64,000 nt of DNA from Phytoseiulus persimilis. Taxonomy: Eukaryota > Arthropoda > Arachnida > Mesostigmata > Phytoseiidae. The notes under the pieces are model-generated. The model did no database searches. It was not told the DNA's origin and worked only from the letters and a program-made list of their open reading frames with translations. Shown here piece by piece: positions 13,501 to 25,919 of this stretch. The stretch lies in the NCBI GenBank assembly GCA_037576195.1, contig CM075101.1, positions 39,742,001 through 39,806,000 of the forward strand. Direction: 5' to 3'. How positions within the stretch are numbered: position 1 is the first letter of the stretch; the number at the start of each line of letters is the position of its first letter. Both the position numbers and the translations under genes were made by a program.

Positions 13501-16380
13501 TCGAGGACCAGTGAAGTCCTCACTGTTGGGACGGAGCTCAAAGTCGGCGGAATAATTCGACGTGCCCAGGAGAACGCGCCAGACATGTCCGATGATGGGA
13601 GCAGGGCTCAGAGCGGCGAGTGCAGGGGGACTTTCGAAATTCAACGGAGTGACATGGTATAAAACCCGATCCAGCCGCTCGTTACGCTGATGATTGAGGG
13701 GTTCCATCGCGAATTCGACGAGGGGAGCTAACGGGCGAGAGATAGAGACCGGAGCCTAATTACAGTCTGTACACTTTTGGAACGTCGCTGTGCAGGGCTC
13801 TGAAAACTTGCGAGCGACCGCGACTGTAGCGGCTCCGAGGCCACAACTGTTCGACATTCCCTCGAGAGCTTCTTATCTACAGAGTACAGCCACGGAATTC
13901 CACAAGTTGCACAACACAGCGGATCGTAATTGCTCCACTTGTAGGACGAAAAAAAGGAGCAGCGCAGCACGGCGCAGGAATCGCCGTTTCCGAGGAACAC
14001 TTCTGGAAGTGGAGGCAACTCAAAATCGCGGTGATGCCATTCGGATGGCGATCGGAGGTATTCGAGCAGTCCCGCAACGGTTCATGATCCCTGAACACGA
14101 AAGAACCGTTGCATGCAAGAACCGCTAGGCTTTCGACTCTCGGTCAGAGTTTCTCACGGAAAGCCTCGCCGTGACGGAGTCGATTGACAGTCGACTATCG
14201 GAGAAATCAAATCAGTCTTCGAGATTCTCGTTCGAATCTGCAAGATGACAACTGTCATCTCCGAGTAAATGATGTGGGTGAATTTCGGAGCAGAAGGAGA
14301 ACGGAAGGCGGAAGGAGAATCAATCCGATCTGCGGAGACAACTTTGACAGGCGCGGTGACAACCCAACAGCGAAGTGACCGCTTTTGTTTCGGCTGCAGC
14401 GCCCGTCTCTCCTCCCTCTTCATCTGCCGAACTCCTTCTCGGATTTTCAAGTCTGTCTGTCTGTCCGTCTTTCGCTTTCCCCGTCTTCAGTTACCGTCGT
14501 TCGCTCGAGCGCCTCGCTCAGGCCGTGGCTTCGCGCGGAGTTCCTCTGTGACATGTGTTCAGAATTCAAGAGCTGCGGCAGCTGGCACCGAGCACAGAAG
14601 TCGGTGGTTTTCATTTTTTCCTTTGTCCGCGGCTCCCAGCTCGTCGTCGTCGTCAACGTACCTCATGTCCGAGAATACGATGCTCAGGAACGGGCTCCGC
14701 TGCCCACGGCTGACGTGCACACCACAAACGTCTCGATAGTTTGTTGTCACACGAGTTTGAGCGTGACAGCACAGATGTCACGTCGAAACCAGTCACACAA
14801 ACACCGCACAATGTCGAATGTGGGATCAACGTGCATCTCCGGGCTTATACACCTCCTGTGTAGGGGAGAGTTCGAGAAGGAGGGCGTCCGTGTCGGGGCG
14901 CCATCTGGATGATGGCAGAACAAACATATTCCGGAAGACACGACCCCCGTCGCAGAGGAAATAATTTCTAACACGGTGCGAAGATCCTCCTATTTCGCAG
15001 ATTGATGAGAGGTTCTTCCGCTAGCAAGAGCCTCGACCGGGCCGCCATGGAGCACGGTTGGGAGTTCGGATCGTTGCCGCCGATGCTGGGTTCCGTCACC
15101 CACCGCGGAAGACCGCGTGTCCGAGGAAGGGGTCAAAAGGCCAATTGTAAGCGCGAATCTTGTAAGCCAGGCTCGACGGCGGTTCAAAGCCCGGCGGTCG
15201 CCAGGATGCACGCTATGCGGCGTGCACCAAATAATTTGTCTACGTCCCCGTAGCTGAACGGAATGCACTCTCCTGTAAACTGTGACCGGCGTCTACGGGG
15301 CATGTCCTGCCCGAAGACAGAGCGCTGATCGGAGATCGCGGAGGACTGTGCTGAAGTCTTATGCTACGAGTCCAGTGCTACCGGCACTTCGGGGTCTCGG
15401 AGGAAAACGCAGGGGGACAGAAGCTCCTCAGCATCGAGGAACATGCTCGAAGACCCGAGATGGATCCTGGGGAGGCGAGGCAGCTTTTTGGTTAGAGCTC
15501 TCCTGGAAACGCTGCGGGAGGGTTCCCATCCAGACCGATAAGAGGTCACGCTGTATGAATCAGTTTGATGGAAACGAAGAAGCTCGACATCCTGAGCACC
15601 CATCAGGCCATCCCCCAAACGCCCCCCGATCGTCTAGGCACTAAACGAGCCGCCCTAACCATCGAGAATCATTCTCGGATGGTTCGTAGCGATTACCATG
15701 GTCAGACTTGGGGAAATTCAAAAACGATCCGCCGACCTTTACTTCTCTCATGACCTTGCGCTCCCAACTCTCTCTGACCTATCAGCTTGCTGCGCTCATC
15801 AGAGATGACTGAAGGTGACGTCTGACAGTGTTTGCGCCCAGTGACCTCTGCGACCGATTCCCCACCTAATGGGTCGGTTTTCAAAAGCGCTTCAAGGTTC
15901 CTCCTTCGTCTTAGGCAGCAACCCCATGCCATGAGGTCCTTCAAAATGGTCTTTCGCGCCGATACTCGACTGAGCAGGGCTCACGCGTAATGAGAGAGAA
16001 CAGAAACAGCCTTGGAGGAGCTCCGATCCAAGCGAAGAGCCCACCATTGGAAGTTGGCCCCTCTTCCCGCGTATGGTACAAGAGACGCATCTTCTCATCG
16101 TGGCCCGTTCTCGGACGGGACGTCAAACCAGGCTTGGATTAGATATCTACCGCGCGGTTTCCCCGCGATCGGTCCACACGGCTTCCGTTCTCTTCGGGCG
16201 CACACTAACGAATATGGCTCAGACATGGGCCACAGGCCGCAGAAGCCTTCAACGGGGAAGAGGAGCCCAGAGAAACCGGAGGAATACTCAGGATATTTTG
16301 GTCCGGGGATGGCGCACCGGCAATTCGTGCCGCCCGATGCGCAACTATGGAATTTTCGCAGCAGTCTCGTCAGTACTCCT
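7567..16380. other. no gene recognised
   Basis: No exon is supportable in nearly 9 kb. There are TATA-like stretches near 9949-9975 and 12945-12955, a C16 run at 11690-11705 and GTCT repeats near 14450-14466. This may be regulatory DNA, long introns or UTR belonging to a transcript such as the one suggested at 7565. Confidence 0.35.
11690..11705. repeat. C16 homopolymer
   Basis: Sixteen consecutive C within a CCACC-rich low-complexity stretch. Confidence 0.9.
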
Positions 16381-16388
16381 AGTCTGAT

Positions 16389-17643
16389 TCACAGCGCATG
16401 CCCCTCGAGAAGCTCCTGGATTTCATCGTTGGATGTTTCCTTACGGGACAACAGTTGCTGACGCCCTCCAGTTTTCCCAGAACAAGGCCTCCGAACCAAG
16501 AAAAAGCACATACCAGCAGCAGCTGGCCGCTGATGACTGACTCGCGACGTATCGTGTGCCGTCCTGGTGATTTTACAATGGTTTTCGATTTTGGTGACAC
16601 GCTTCAGAAGAGTTTTCGAAGTTTCTTCAGAAGAACTGCGTCCAATCGAGAGTTCGGACGAGGTAGGGAGAAAGCGACATAACAAATGACGCGGAATGAA
16701 GGATCGATGAGATCAGCCATCATATTTTGTGACCTGTCTTGAAGGCAGTCACAACCAGCTGAATGAACTCGTTGGACAACGTTTCGAGTCTTCCCGAATG
16801 CCTTTTCGTGTAATCGATGCTGTAGTTGCAGGCACTTGTGGCGCCATCTGGATAGCGCCTGCGGAAGCTGTAACTTCATCAGTATTTGATGCTGGCCCGA
16901 AAGGCCGTGCCCTCAAGAAGAAGCCCACCCCATTACACCGGAGAGGCTCGCAAATAAGACGCTCCGAATTCTGAACCTTCCCGCAGCTCCCAGTAGAGTT
17001 GTTCGAACGAGCGGATGGAAATGTTTGATGTTCCGCGGGTTCGCTCGCCGACAGATCGAAATAGTATCCGCTAACTCGGAGACTATTCGAAGAATCGTGG
17101 AAGCAACACCCCATGTTCCGATGTCGAACGTAGCGTCCGGCTCCCCTCTACAAAAACCTCGAACTCATTAGGTACAGAGTTGGGATACGGATCGGAGAGC
17201 CTGATCTTCCTGCGTGATTGGTCATTGACGTCCAGAAACTTTCGTCCTCTGCGTACCACCAATAGGAGCGGGATGAAAGATCCATCCGAAAGTTGATCCT
17301 CATCTTTCGGTTCGGATCTTCCCGCCAGAGCTGATTTCAAGGATGATCTCGAGCGACGCGGAAACCCTGGGTAATAGATCATCGAATGGGTAGAAAAGGA
17401 CGCGGACTTGATCGACTCAGCCAAGGAATGCTGAAGCCTCTTATTGAATGGAAGTGAGGGCCGAATACCCAGCGAACGATTCCACACTCAACTCGGAACT
17501 ATCGATCGCCGCTTTGTCGGAATCAACAGCCAACTTCAACTGCTCGAAACAATAATTCGGGATCCAACACTCTGTATTCCACCGGCTTCAAAACCCAAGG
17601 CACCGACTGCGATGGACTGCAGCGACTCGAGAACTGCCACCAT
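16389..17643 (-). CDS. unrecognised multi-exon gene, cluster member?
   Basis: Several minus-strand frames look coding. One starts MVAVLESLQSIAVGALGF near 17643. A second contains LAVDSDKAAIDSSELSVE. A long third at about 17165-17440 contains RGRKFLDVNDQSRRKIRLSD. The last frame ends near 16389 with SNDEIQELLEGHAL. The FLD..Q..RR.IR segment resembles GLRFLDATQAFLRKEVKGRR in the 28.9-30.7 kb gene, which suggests relatedness. Between 17100 and 16750 two frames are both plausible, so I cannot give a unique exon chain. A frameshifted remnant is not excluded. No known family was recognised. Confidence 0.35.
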
Positions 17644-18312
17644 TTTCAAAATTTTCCATTTAGTAGCGCGAGAAACGTCTTGAATCAACCGACCGAGTTA
17701 TCATTGGCTACATTGAATGCAGGAAATCATTCCATTGGCTCGCGGAAGGAATCTCGAGAATCAATCCAATACTCGAAATTGGTGACCGATGTCATCAGCC
17801 TGACAAGAATCGCTGATCTGTTGACAGAATCTCGTCCTCGGTTCAATCCCACCGTATCTCTTCCGGGTAGCCGAAATCGATAATTTTTCCCATGGCGAGA
17901 AGTTCTCAGATTTCTGGGTGGATGCGACCACTTTTCTGCCAGAGAATCGAGATCCCCAAGTTTTTGGTCTCCGGAGCGAAAGTTTAAATGAACTCAATTT
18001 CCGATTTTTCTGTCATCGGGAAGTTTTCTGAATCCGGCCCCCCTGAGGAGATGCGGCGAGATTGCATGGAGGACGTGATTTTGTCAGAAAATCAGCGATT
18101 CCCGCATCCGAAGGAGCCAGTACAAACTCGATCGGTTGACCTGAGACGTTTTGGAAAATGCAACTTTCGACTGATTGAGGCGAATTAAATGGGAACAGAT
18201 GCATCATACACCCAGCTGTCGATGGCAGAAATAAATCCAGTTTATTTCTCATCGAGTGTGGAGCAAAAGAAAGAAGGTGAGAAGATTCTCGGATTACATT
18301 GACCTCCTTGTA

Positions 18313-18961
18313 TATCTTTTCCGATACTCGGATCGATGCAGGTTGATCCGCGATGCCGATCCATTCGAGAATCCCTCCTTCTTCACGGAAGATGATAATG
18401 ATCTCGGTGAAGCCGAGCTCCGAGGAACGATTGAGAGGAGTGCGAGGTTTCTCCATACGCAGACATCGAACCGGTGGCTCAACCGATCCAGAACTGACAG
18501 TTTCGCCGAACCGGCTTCCAGGAGTAAGTTTCTGAGGTCCAGTCAGGCATACAATACGATTCCTCGATTTTATGCGATATCATGGGTCCGAGTCTTGCAG
18601 AAAGATTTATCTTGAAGAGGAGAATTCTCAACGGGATCGGAAAGAGCGTTCCTGCTACTTGGGGTTGGATTCCCGATTTTGAGCCATCACGTGAACGTCT
18701 TGAGAATCTTCAGAGGGGAGCGACGGATTTTTTGCAGCGCCGAAAAAGACTGCGACAAAAAACGGCGGCACCAAAATGTATTTCTGAAACACCAGAGCAC
18801 GGAGTTGAGGGCTGATATAGCTTGTGCTGTATTGGTTCACTTCGTTCCGTCACGTCAGAAAGGTCGATACGATGTCTTGCAGCGAGGTTCGCGGATGGCA
18901 CAAAAACTGCGTCGAGCATCACGCCGTTGCTGAAGCGTGGAGCTTTATGAACCTTGGGCAC
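18313..18961 (-). CDS. putative cluster membrane glycoprotein (partial)
   Basis: Two minus-strand blocks belong together. The upstream one (18961-18710) contains KAPRFSNGVMLDAVFVPSAN and a CSGVSEIHFG segment. The downstream one (about 18456-18313) contains GFTEIIIIFREEG and IADQPASIRVSE. The intronless gene at 31518-32429 has the same order: PRFVATFFVV, MCGVTHF, then KEIRLHLF and EQPPSIKF. That ordered similarity supports common descent and the minus strand. The N-terminus and membrane span were not located. Function is unknown; an extracellular domain is inferred from the paralogue. Confidence 0.45.
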
Positions 18962-19651
18962 GGAAACTCGTGCGCTCGGTTATTGTTCGGAGGGTCCCGT
19001 CCCACTAAAACTACTATTCCGCTTCGGAGAATATTATTGAAAGCTTCAACCGTTGAGTCTGGATTGTAATGCAGGACTGCACTTGCTTTTGAACGATCAC
19101 GGAGCCTTGAGTCTGTCTGTCATTTTCCTTGGACTTCTTCAATCTCACTCCATTTTTTCCAACAGAGTGGAGAGCCATCAGTTGCCAAAGTAACTCTATC
19201 GGTGAAGGTACCCCAGGTAGTCGTCAACATGGAAGTGAACGGAGACAATTAGAGCTGAGCCGATGATTTCTCTCGAGGGGGCGAGGTTTGATTTCGGAAT
19301 AATTTGCGGGTTCCATTTCCAACGACCCCAAAATGGGGCCCTCGGCGTACGCATTCAGTCCTTTGCCCATTCACCTATTCAATGCGCACACTCAGAACAG
19401 AAGGCCTCCGGCTAGCTTGCTCTCTGTCGATGGGCGGCGGCGGTCTGAATCAATCTGCGACGCAAGCTTTTTCGGGAATGGGGGACACGTTGCTCAGTCG
19501 TTTCGTTGCACAAAAATTGAATGATCGGAGCTATGTGGTACAGATCTACCACAGAACCCGGTGTCAGACGGGGAAAGGCCCGGAAGACTGGATGGGGGGC
19601 AGGATTCTCATGGTTGAAGAGTGTGTTGAGGGCACCCTCCTGACCCACAGT

Positions 19652-21208
19652 TTACTTTTCCCGTGCTGCATCGGATATACAATATTGCTTGCTCCGGACA
19701 CCGCCTTCAGGGGCCGCAAAATCAAGGTTCAGGATATTCACGGCAGGGATACTAACGATAAACTGAGGAACCGTACTGTCTCTTCCCGCTCCTTCCGGTG
19801 CTGCTCGCAGATACAAACCGCACGGCACAAAAAAACTCATCCGATCTGTCGGCGCAGAGTTCGTGACGCCGTTCACATCTCTCGCATAGATACACAGATT
19901 TTCACCCAATATCGGTCTCCGTCGTCAGCTGCGAAAGATCCTTCAGCAAACTGAAACTATTATTTTCGCATTTCTGAGCTCCGATGACATGCTTAGCATG
20001 ATTCAACTTAGGAATCGCGATTGTTCAACCGCTGACACAGTTTGAACCGGGAAAATTGTTTGAGGCGGAGGGGGGCGCATCCTGGCAGGTCTGCCCCGGG
20101 CGTCATCGAAGCTCCTTCCGCCACTGATCGTCGAGACGACGCACAGCGGTCGGGATTGTCGGAAAATCATAACTTTTGAACGGCTGGACAGATTCCCCTG
20201 AATTTTCGCGAGCGAGTTCTAAGTCCAGAGGAGCAACTTTTGAGCATATAACCAACTTCCAAACTCTCTCCAAAGGGGGCAAAATCGAGAAAAAAAATGC
20301 AAAATTCACGATTCCGGCCAAACGACTGGATTGATCTAAAATCGGCGAGAAGGGTCGGAAAGGTGGTGCGATTCCGCATTTTTTTTCCCATGAGGAAAAT
20401 TTTCAACGGGCCCTTCGTAAGGGAGGTTTAGACCGATTTTTAAAAATTCCCATAACTCCTCGGAAAATGCACTTTTTTCACCGGATAAAAAACGGAGGAT
20501 GCGCGCAATTTCTCGGGCTAGCTGATGCCGTCGATAAACTAATTACTTTTCCTCGGCAAATCGCTGTTATAACCTCATTTTGGTGAAAAAACGCATTTTT
20601 TTTTTGGTTTTTCCTCCAAAATGGTCCACCCTTCAAAGCACCCAGGCTCGCACGCGGCTCTGAGGGGTGCGTCTGGTATCCCCGCACGTCATCCAGTTTA
20701 CAAAGTTTGCGCCAAACCATTGTGGTTTTCAAAAATTTCGACATATGCCCCCAAGTGCCCTATTTTCGTCGAAATCGACCAAACGGTCAGTTTGACCACG
20801 AGTCTGAAATCCGTGGAATCGATTTTATCGAGTCCGAAATAGAGATACCGAATTCCCAGGCAGAGCCCCATGGTCAACGGAATCACGACCGAGTCCACTC
20901 GATCGAGAAGCCGATGCGGATATTGATGCGGGCATAAACTTCTCTCAGAACACTGACTCCCACGAGATCGCATTCGCGGGTGGCGTTTCACGACGCGGCT
21001 GTTCGGTCACCTTGGAGAACGTTTGGGGGAGCCAATTTGGAAACGATGGCTCGTGCATTGAGGCAGGATCAAGTCCAGAGATCTTCTCACTCGAGGCCCG
21101 TCCACTTTCCTGAAATGTTGTGAAGAGGGAGTGCTTCAACCGGAGCGGATCTTCTTCGCCGACCTTTTTATCTTTATGGGGAGAAGTTATATCAAGACAA
21201 GAGGACAC
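19652..21208 (-). CDS. putative type II membrane protein, cluster member
   Basis: The 5' exon frame (21208-20945) encodes a polar, charged region starting MSSCLDITSPHKDKK, read here as cytoplasmic. A second frame (about 20905-20698) holds a likely membrane span, VVIPLTMGLCLGIRYLYFGL, followed by STDFRLVVKLTVWS. The frame at 19909-19652 contains DRMSFFVPCGLYLRAA and STVPQFIVSIPAVNILNLDF, resembling the TIPRFVATFF segment of the 31518 gene. The exons between 20.5 and 19.9 kb are unclear, and this stretch is A/T-richer with no obvious coding. Two neighbouring genes, rather than one, remain possible. Confidence 0.4.
20000..20620. other. A/T-richer stretch without clear exons
   Basis: Runs of A and T, including A8 near 20291 and T-runs near 20380 and 20597, distinguish this stretch from its neighbours. 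I see no convincing frame. It could be a large intron of the surrounding minus-strand gene or an old insertion. No terminal repeats or target-site duplications are evident. Confidence 0.3.
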
Positions 21209-21250
21209 AGAGGGACGCGTGCTACAAATATGCGAGCTTTGATTGGTGTC

Positions 21251-22505
21251 TCAGGCCCTGAGTAGTCCGGTCAGATGGGTCACAGGCAGTTCTAAATCAA
21301 CTGCAAACAAGAGCGCTTCACGGGTTTGAAGTCTCGATGAACATATAGAGGCATTACCATTATCGCGGAGCACATTCTTGAGGGTGGTGTCAGAAGATCT
21401 GGGAAGGAGAATTTTGAGAGCTAAGGCTGTAGCGGGAAAGACGTCATTGGGATCTCCTGGAGCAAAGTAGCACCAGGAACCGTGATAGACGAGCTGAGCT
21501 GAACCTCGTTCAGAGCAAGAGAAGCTCAAGGTCAGATGAGATATTCCGACAGACTAGGATCGTTGCTGGATCTCAGATAACCGGAGGCGATTCCGACCAC
21601 GATGTCAACAAACCATATGAGTCGTGAACTCGAAAGTGAGGATACCGTTCTGGTCATCATAGAGGCAGGCATTCCCAGTCATGGAGTAGTCCGCAGTGCG
21701 ATTACAGGGAAGATCGGCGAAATTGAGACGAATAAATAGAGCGACTCGATATCACAAAACACCTTTCTCAGGCGACTGGATGAGAGGTGAGTAGCCTCAT
21801 ATCCTCTTTGGCGTTCAGCCGAACAGGGATGCCAAGGAAAAGCGGAGTCAGGAAAATCTGTGGGCGGGGCTGACGATCAACATAAATGGAACTGCAACCC
21901 GCGTGAACTGTGAACTCGAGGGAGCATACTACGGGTACGGGGAATACTGAAGCGCTTGGGGCTCCTCGAAACACCCTCCTCAGAGATGATTGGCATGGCC
22001 GAGAGACGACTGCTGTAGTAGGGGGAAAGAACATATTTCATCAGCTGAGACAACTCGCAACTGAAGTGGAAGAGACATGAATGTACGTGGCCTTCCAGAC
22101 GTGGAGAATCAGCTCATTGGATTTTTCGCGCCGATTCACCGTTTTGGAACTCGTTCAGGGTCGGGAACGGAAAGGACCGGTGCCAGGCACAGTGGAGCTC
22201 AAAAATCGAACAAGAATTCATTCGAGGATGACAGATACATCTGCTATTTCATTGGACCGCCACTGCTGCTAAGGCGACAGAACTTCAAGACAGTGCTCCT
22301 CGAGCTTTCGTCCCCTAATCGATCCTTTGACAGCAGAGTGATGACCCGTCTGACAAGGCTTTCCCGGAATTAGAGAAAGAGTCACTATCCGACTCTTGTT
22401 CCGTAACCCAGGTAGTGCTCGCTGGCAACTTCTTGAGATGAGATCCCTTCCATTCGTCGAGGGTTCCAAGAGATGTCGATTTCTGACTGATTCACTCGAG
22501 TAGAA
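21251..22505 (-). CDS. putative cluster membrane glycoprotein
   Basis: The 5' frame (about 22505-22317) encodes a polar, serine- and acid-rich segment containing TTWVTEQESDSDSFSNSGKA. Downstream, 22034-21768 contains PRPQIFLTPLFLGIPVRL. The terminal frame 21529-21251 contains GSWCYFAPGDPND, an N-glycosylation-type NAS, and CSSRLQTREALLFAVDLEL before its TGA. The segments Y(F)AP, then C...R...EA.L....DLEL, recur in the same order in the 31518 gene (GYAPM, then CEQARYDQAFLVKEIRLHL). The membrane span was not located. A competing plus-strand frame at 22077-22373 was judged weaker. Confidence 0.45.
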
Positions 22506-23794
22506 CAAAAGATGGGTCATATTTTAGCCATCAAACCACAAGGAGAATTTCCGGAGTCGGACCAATTCTCACCGAGATATGATCAAATATTGAGCTCTCA
22601 ACAGACACGTCATTACGTGTGGACAATATAATGTGCATGAGGTTCAGAAAGGAACCTCGTCGAAAATGTTTTCGATGAGGGATTCCATGTCGGGAGCAAA
22701 GAGATCGACCTCACACCCCGAATCCCATATCCTAGACCTATTCACATTGTGATCGGTTGTAGCGGTACGGGAAAATAAATTATTCTTCCTGTATTCTGTG
22801 ATCGGCACAATGTTCATAGGAGATTTCTCGAAGTCGATTGAATTGAATCATCTGTGTCCCTGGCGATGAAGGATCGTTCAATCATCGTTCATCTTCTCCT
22901 TAACTTTCATAGCACTACAATACAATACATACTCGGTCACTGTTTTGCGGTGTCAGATGTCACCTTTGCCGATAGCCAGGATTTGTTGGAGCCCGCAATT
23001 TATAAGTCTTCCCAGCCTAAGTGTGGGGCAATGTGATTTCTCCGCCTCTTTTTGCTGTGCCCTGCTGAACTTCTCGGATATCTCCGCGGAGGACCTACGC
23101 TGCGAGGTGTCACTTGCACGAAGTTTGTCGATCTGAACGCAGCCACGAAGCATTGCGTTGAATCCGAAAAAATAATTTCGCCATTTCGAAATATGCATTC
23201 TGTCTCACGGAGTATGTCTAATCCCATGAAGCCAAGCTATAACCTGGAACTAGCACCCAATCACAAATAGATCGTTGAAATAAGAATCCACAGGTTGTTC
23301 GAGGCGCAAGGGCCCGAATTTCGCGGTAAGGACAAGATACAGTTCCAGCGGCCTTTCGAGTATGCTGCGCACCAACGATGGGGTAGAAAGTCGACTTGAA
23401 ACTTGCCCCGTGTTGTCGAGGGACATGGGCTACCCCGTCAAAGCTCTTTCCCATCCATTCCACTCTCCCGGAAAACTGTCATCTGCCTGCGGCTCATTCC
23501 CGACCGAGCGCTGTGTTCCTGTGATCGTTCGTCTGTCCTCGATGGACTTCCACTCAGTTTTGAACACACATAGCTTCCGGGTAAGGTCGTTCCTATCATA
23601 CTCTGCGAGTGAGTGGTTCTGATCTTACTGTCGATTAGGTAGTCCTGATCATATTTCCTGGAGGTTCGGGTATCCTCAAGCAACAGGTCGCTCTTATCAT
23701 GATTCTGGAAATGATCTAGGATAATTCAGGGTTCAGCCGATTGAGTACACTCGAGGAGCAACTCATCTCACTTGATTTGATTATCATTCCCATC

Positions 23795-24135
23795 TCAAAC
23801 TCTGATCATTGCAAAACCATCGGCTTCAGGCCCTTGAGTGACCACAATGTCGAGGTATATAACCACTTCTGATGTTCTATTCGTTCTGTACGCCACATCC
23901 TCAATTTTTCGAATGCACGGATCCTTTCTGAGGTTGGGATTCGTCACGGAGTTGAGCGGGATCGCGACCGAATTCAATTGAAGATCGATGTTCTCACGCA
24001 AATCTTCGTACTTTTCTTTGATCCTCAGTTGAGAGGCGACCCTATGGGTCGCGTACAAGAACTTCCGCCTTGATTGAACGATTGTTGATGTCTCTACTCT
24101 CAGTCGAGCCCGCGACGCTTCAATCGTCTCAAACA
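23795..24135 (-). CDS. terminal exon, cluster glycoprotein
   Basis: This strong minus-strand frame of about 113 codons ends at TGA 23795-23797. It is preceded by a pyrimidine-rich acceptor ending CGTCCAG. It contains KEKYEDLRENIDLQLNSV, a cysteine (DPCIRKIEDV), an NRT N-glycosylation site and EVVIYLDIVVTQ. The cysteine followed by a hydrophobic strand resembles the C-terminal block of the 31518 gene. It needs an incoming phase-1 exon. The acidic exon just upstream (24201-24716) does not supply that phase in its own frame, so the upstream partner is unknown. Confidence 0.5.
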
Positions 24136-24200
24136 CTGGACGAAATCGAGAGCCAACAACCGCTCGACAGAGCAACGGTTTCTGACGATTCGACCATGCC

Positions 24201-24716
24201 CTACAATGGGGGGCTCTCGCTATCGGAATCTTCGTCATCATCAAAATCGTCGTCGTCGTCGTCCTGTTCGTTATCTTCAGCTCTCGGCGACTCCTTCCGC
24301 ATTTCAGGCCCTTCTTGTGACTTCAATGGAGAGTCAACCTTCGACGGCGGCCGGAGAGGAGGAATGGGAATATTTTTGTCCCCTTTGAAGAACTGAGGGG
24401 GCGGAGGTTGTGCCGAGGGAGGGAATTTTAACGGCCCCTTGAAGAACCTAAGTCGTGTGGATGGGTACTCGATCCGTGATTTGGAAAACCTGGGCCCGAT
24501 AGATTTCATGGGATTTTTGCTCCTTGGCCTAAGAAAGAATCTCGGAGCTTTTGGAGGAGGCGCAGGACTCTTCGACATATCCATCTCTATTTTTCGCATG
24601 CGGCGCTCAATTTCCTCGAGTTTTTCAGCGTACTCCCTCTGTCGTTCGAGCTTGTTCAAGGGGTTCCACGTTTCTAGGAACGATTTCTCTTGTTTAGGCG
24701 ACTGAAAGTGAAACAT
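24201..24716 (-). CDS. proline- and Asp-rich coding exon
   Basis: The 171-codon frame starts MFHFQSPKQEKSFLETWN. It contains a short charged helix (EYAEKLEEIERRMRKIEMDM), then proline-rich PPPKAPRFF and PPPPQFF segments, and ends in an Asp/Glu run (DDDDDDFDDDEDSDSES) encoded by GAC repeats. It reads as a cytoplasmic, disordered, helix-bearing region. It could be the N-terminal part of a cluster gene whose extracellular exon is 23795-24135, but the simplest junction (GT at 24203) is out of phase. It may instead end at its own TAG. Confidence 0.4.
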   Translation of the reverse strand: MFHFQSPKQEKSFLETWNPLNKLERQREYAEKLEEIERRMRKIEMDMSKSPAPPPKAPRFFLRPRSKNPMKSIGPRFSKSRIEYPSTRLRFFKGPLKFPPSAQPPPPQFFKGDKNIPIPPLRPPSKVDSPLKSQEGPEMRKESPRAEDNEQDDDDDDFDDDEDSDSESPPL

Positions 24717-25258
24717 AGAACAGTGACTCCAGCATATCGACCTACATCTCAGCAGGAACTCGGATGTAACGTGGGTCGAGACCTGTGAGACGGGCTGAGA
24801 GCATCACTTCGGCATTTTCACGGGGAGGGCCGGAACCGAGGAAATCTATGAAGATCTTCAGATCTGAAAACCTAGATCCTACCTCATTCTCGAGGTTCTC
24901 ATTTGACGCTGATGTGTGATCTGCGTACCTCTGATGAGGAGAAACTACCATCCTTAGCCCGCATGACTTTCGTGAGGTCTTGAGCCACCTCTATGAGTCT
25001 GCGCCTCACAGGAAGAGGAGGTTTTACAAACTTTTGACGGCCCTGAATGTGAGGCGAAATACAGGTGTCCTCTGACGTCGATAAGAGAATTTTAACGATG
25101 CCACCGTTTTGACTTTTCGGCCTCCGTCGTCGGTCCTCCCTTGACTGTCTGGCAGAGAAACCTTGCTTAGTTCTGAAGTGGGATTATTGAGAAGGCTTCC
25201 TGTCTTTGTAACGGAATGCCCGAATCGCGTCTAAGTGGGCACGTAGTGGGGAAACCAC

Positions 25259-25768
25259 CTACTTCAAGATGGACTTCGGCGCTATCTCTGTCGCCGCGCT
25301 CGCTCCCAGTGCGGGAGATTTCTCCGCTGCCTCTTCCTGATCGTCATCGCTGAGATCGTCAAGACCGAATCGATTCGTGACCCATCCCCAAAAAGAATTG
25401 CTCTTTGATGATTCCACCCGCGCTTCGTCCGCGCCTCGCTTCTTCCTGCTCGGACTCGGAGACTTCGCTGCAGCGGGACTCGACAGTTCCACATCACTCG
25501 GACTCGATGGCTTCGCTTCTCGCGGCTTTGAATCGCTCGAACTCAACGAATCGGCTTCGCTTTGGCCCGCCGATATACTTTCCGTCGAACTCATCGGCAT
25601 CGCTTCGTCGTTTTCGCCTCTGAGCAACTCTGCTGCTTTTCGAGAAGAAGTTTGGCGGTTCGCGGGTATCGAGTCACGAATTTTGTCTCGACTATGATTT
25701 TTCAGTTCAAACCGAAGGACGAAAACGCTGCAGCGAGCCGTGTCCGTATCCAACTCGCTGCAGTTCAT
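25259..25768 (-). CDS. serine/acid-rich coding frame
   Basis: The frame of up to 169 codons is rich in S, A, E and D (SSPAAAKSPSPSRKKRGADE, DDLSDDDQEEAAEKSP). It has one aromatic patch, SFWGWVTNRFGLDDL, and ends EIAPKSILK before the stop. This composition suits a disordered cytoplasmic region. The initiating Met is uncertain; the frame may begin at the internal MPMSSTES. It lies between two other minus-strand frames and could belong to a cluster gene. No family was recognised. Confidence 0.4.
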   Translation of the reverse strand: MNCSELDTDTARCSVFVLRFELKNHSRDKIRDSIPANRQTSSRKAAELLRGENDEAMPMSSTESISAGQSEADSLSSSDSKPREAKPSSPSDVELSSPAAAKSPSPSRKKRGADEARVESSKSNSFWGWVTNRFGLDDLSDDDQEEAAEKSPALGASAATEIAPKSILK

Positions 25769-25833
25769 GGAGCCGGTTCCACGCTCCTCGGCCGTGTCTT
25801 AGAGAAGTCCTGATCGACAAGTCGCAACGCAGA

Positions 25834-25845
25834 GGGGGGGGGGGG
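25834..25845. repeat. G12 homopolymer
   Basis: Twelve consecutive G between two minus-strand coding frames, probably intronic. Confidence 0.9.
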
Positions 25846-25919
25846 TGGTGCCGTTCGGACGTAGGACGGCCTTCTGGGAAACCTGAAAACTGTCAGCAAC
25901 CGGAAAATCATGTCACATG

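Noticed and set aside
19304-19954. 216-codon plus-strand ORF.
   Set aside because: The opposite strand carries a frame (19909-19652) that resembles other cluster members; the plus frame is irregular and R/H/C-rich.
20000-20620. Transposable element insertion in the A/T-richer stretch.
   Set aside because: No terminal inverted repeats, target-site duplication or transposase-like frame could be seen.
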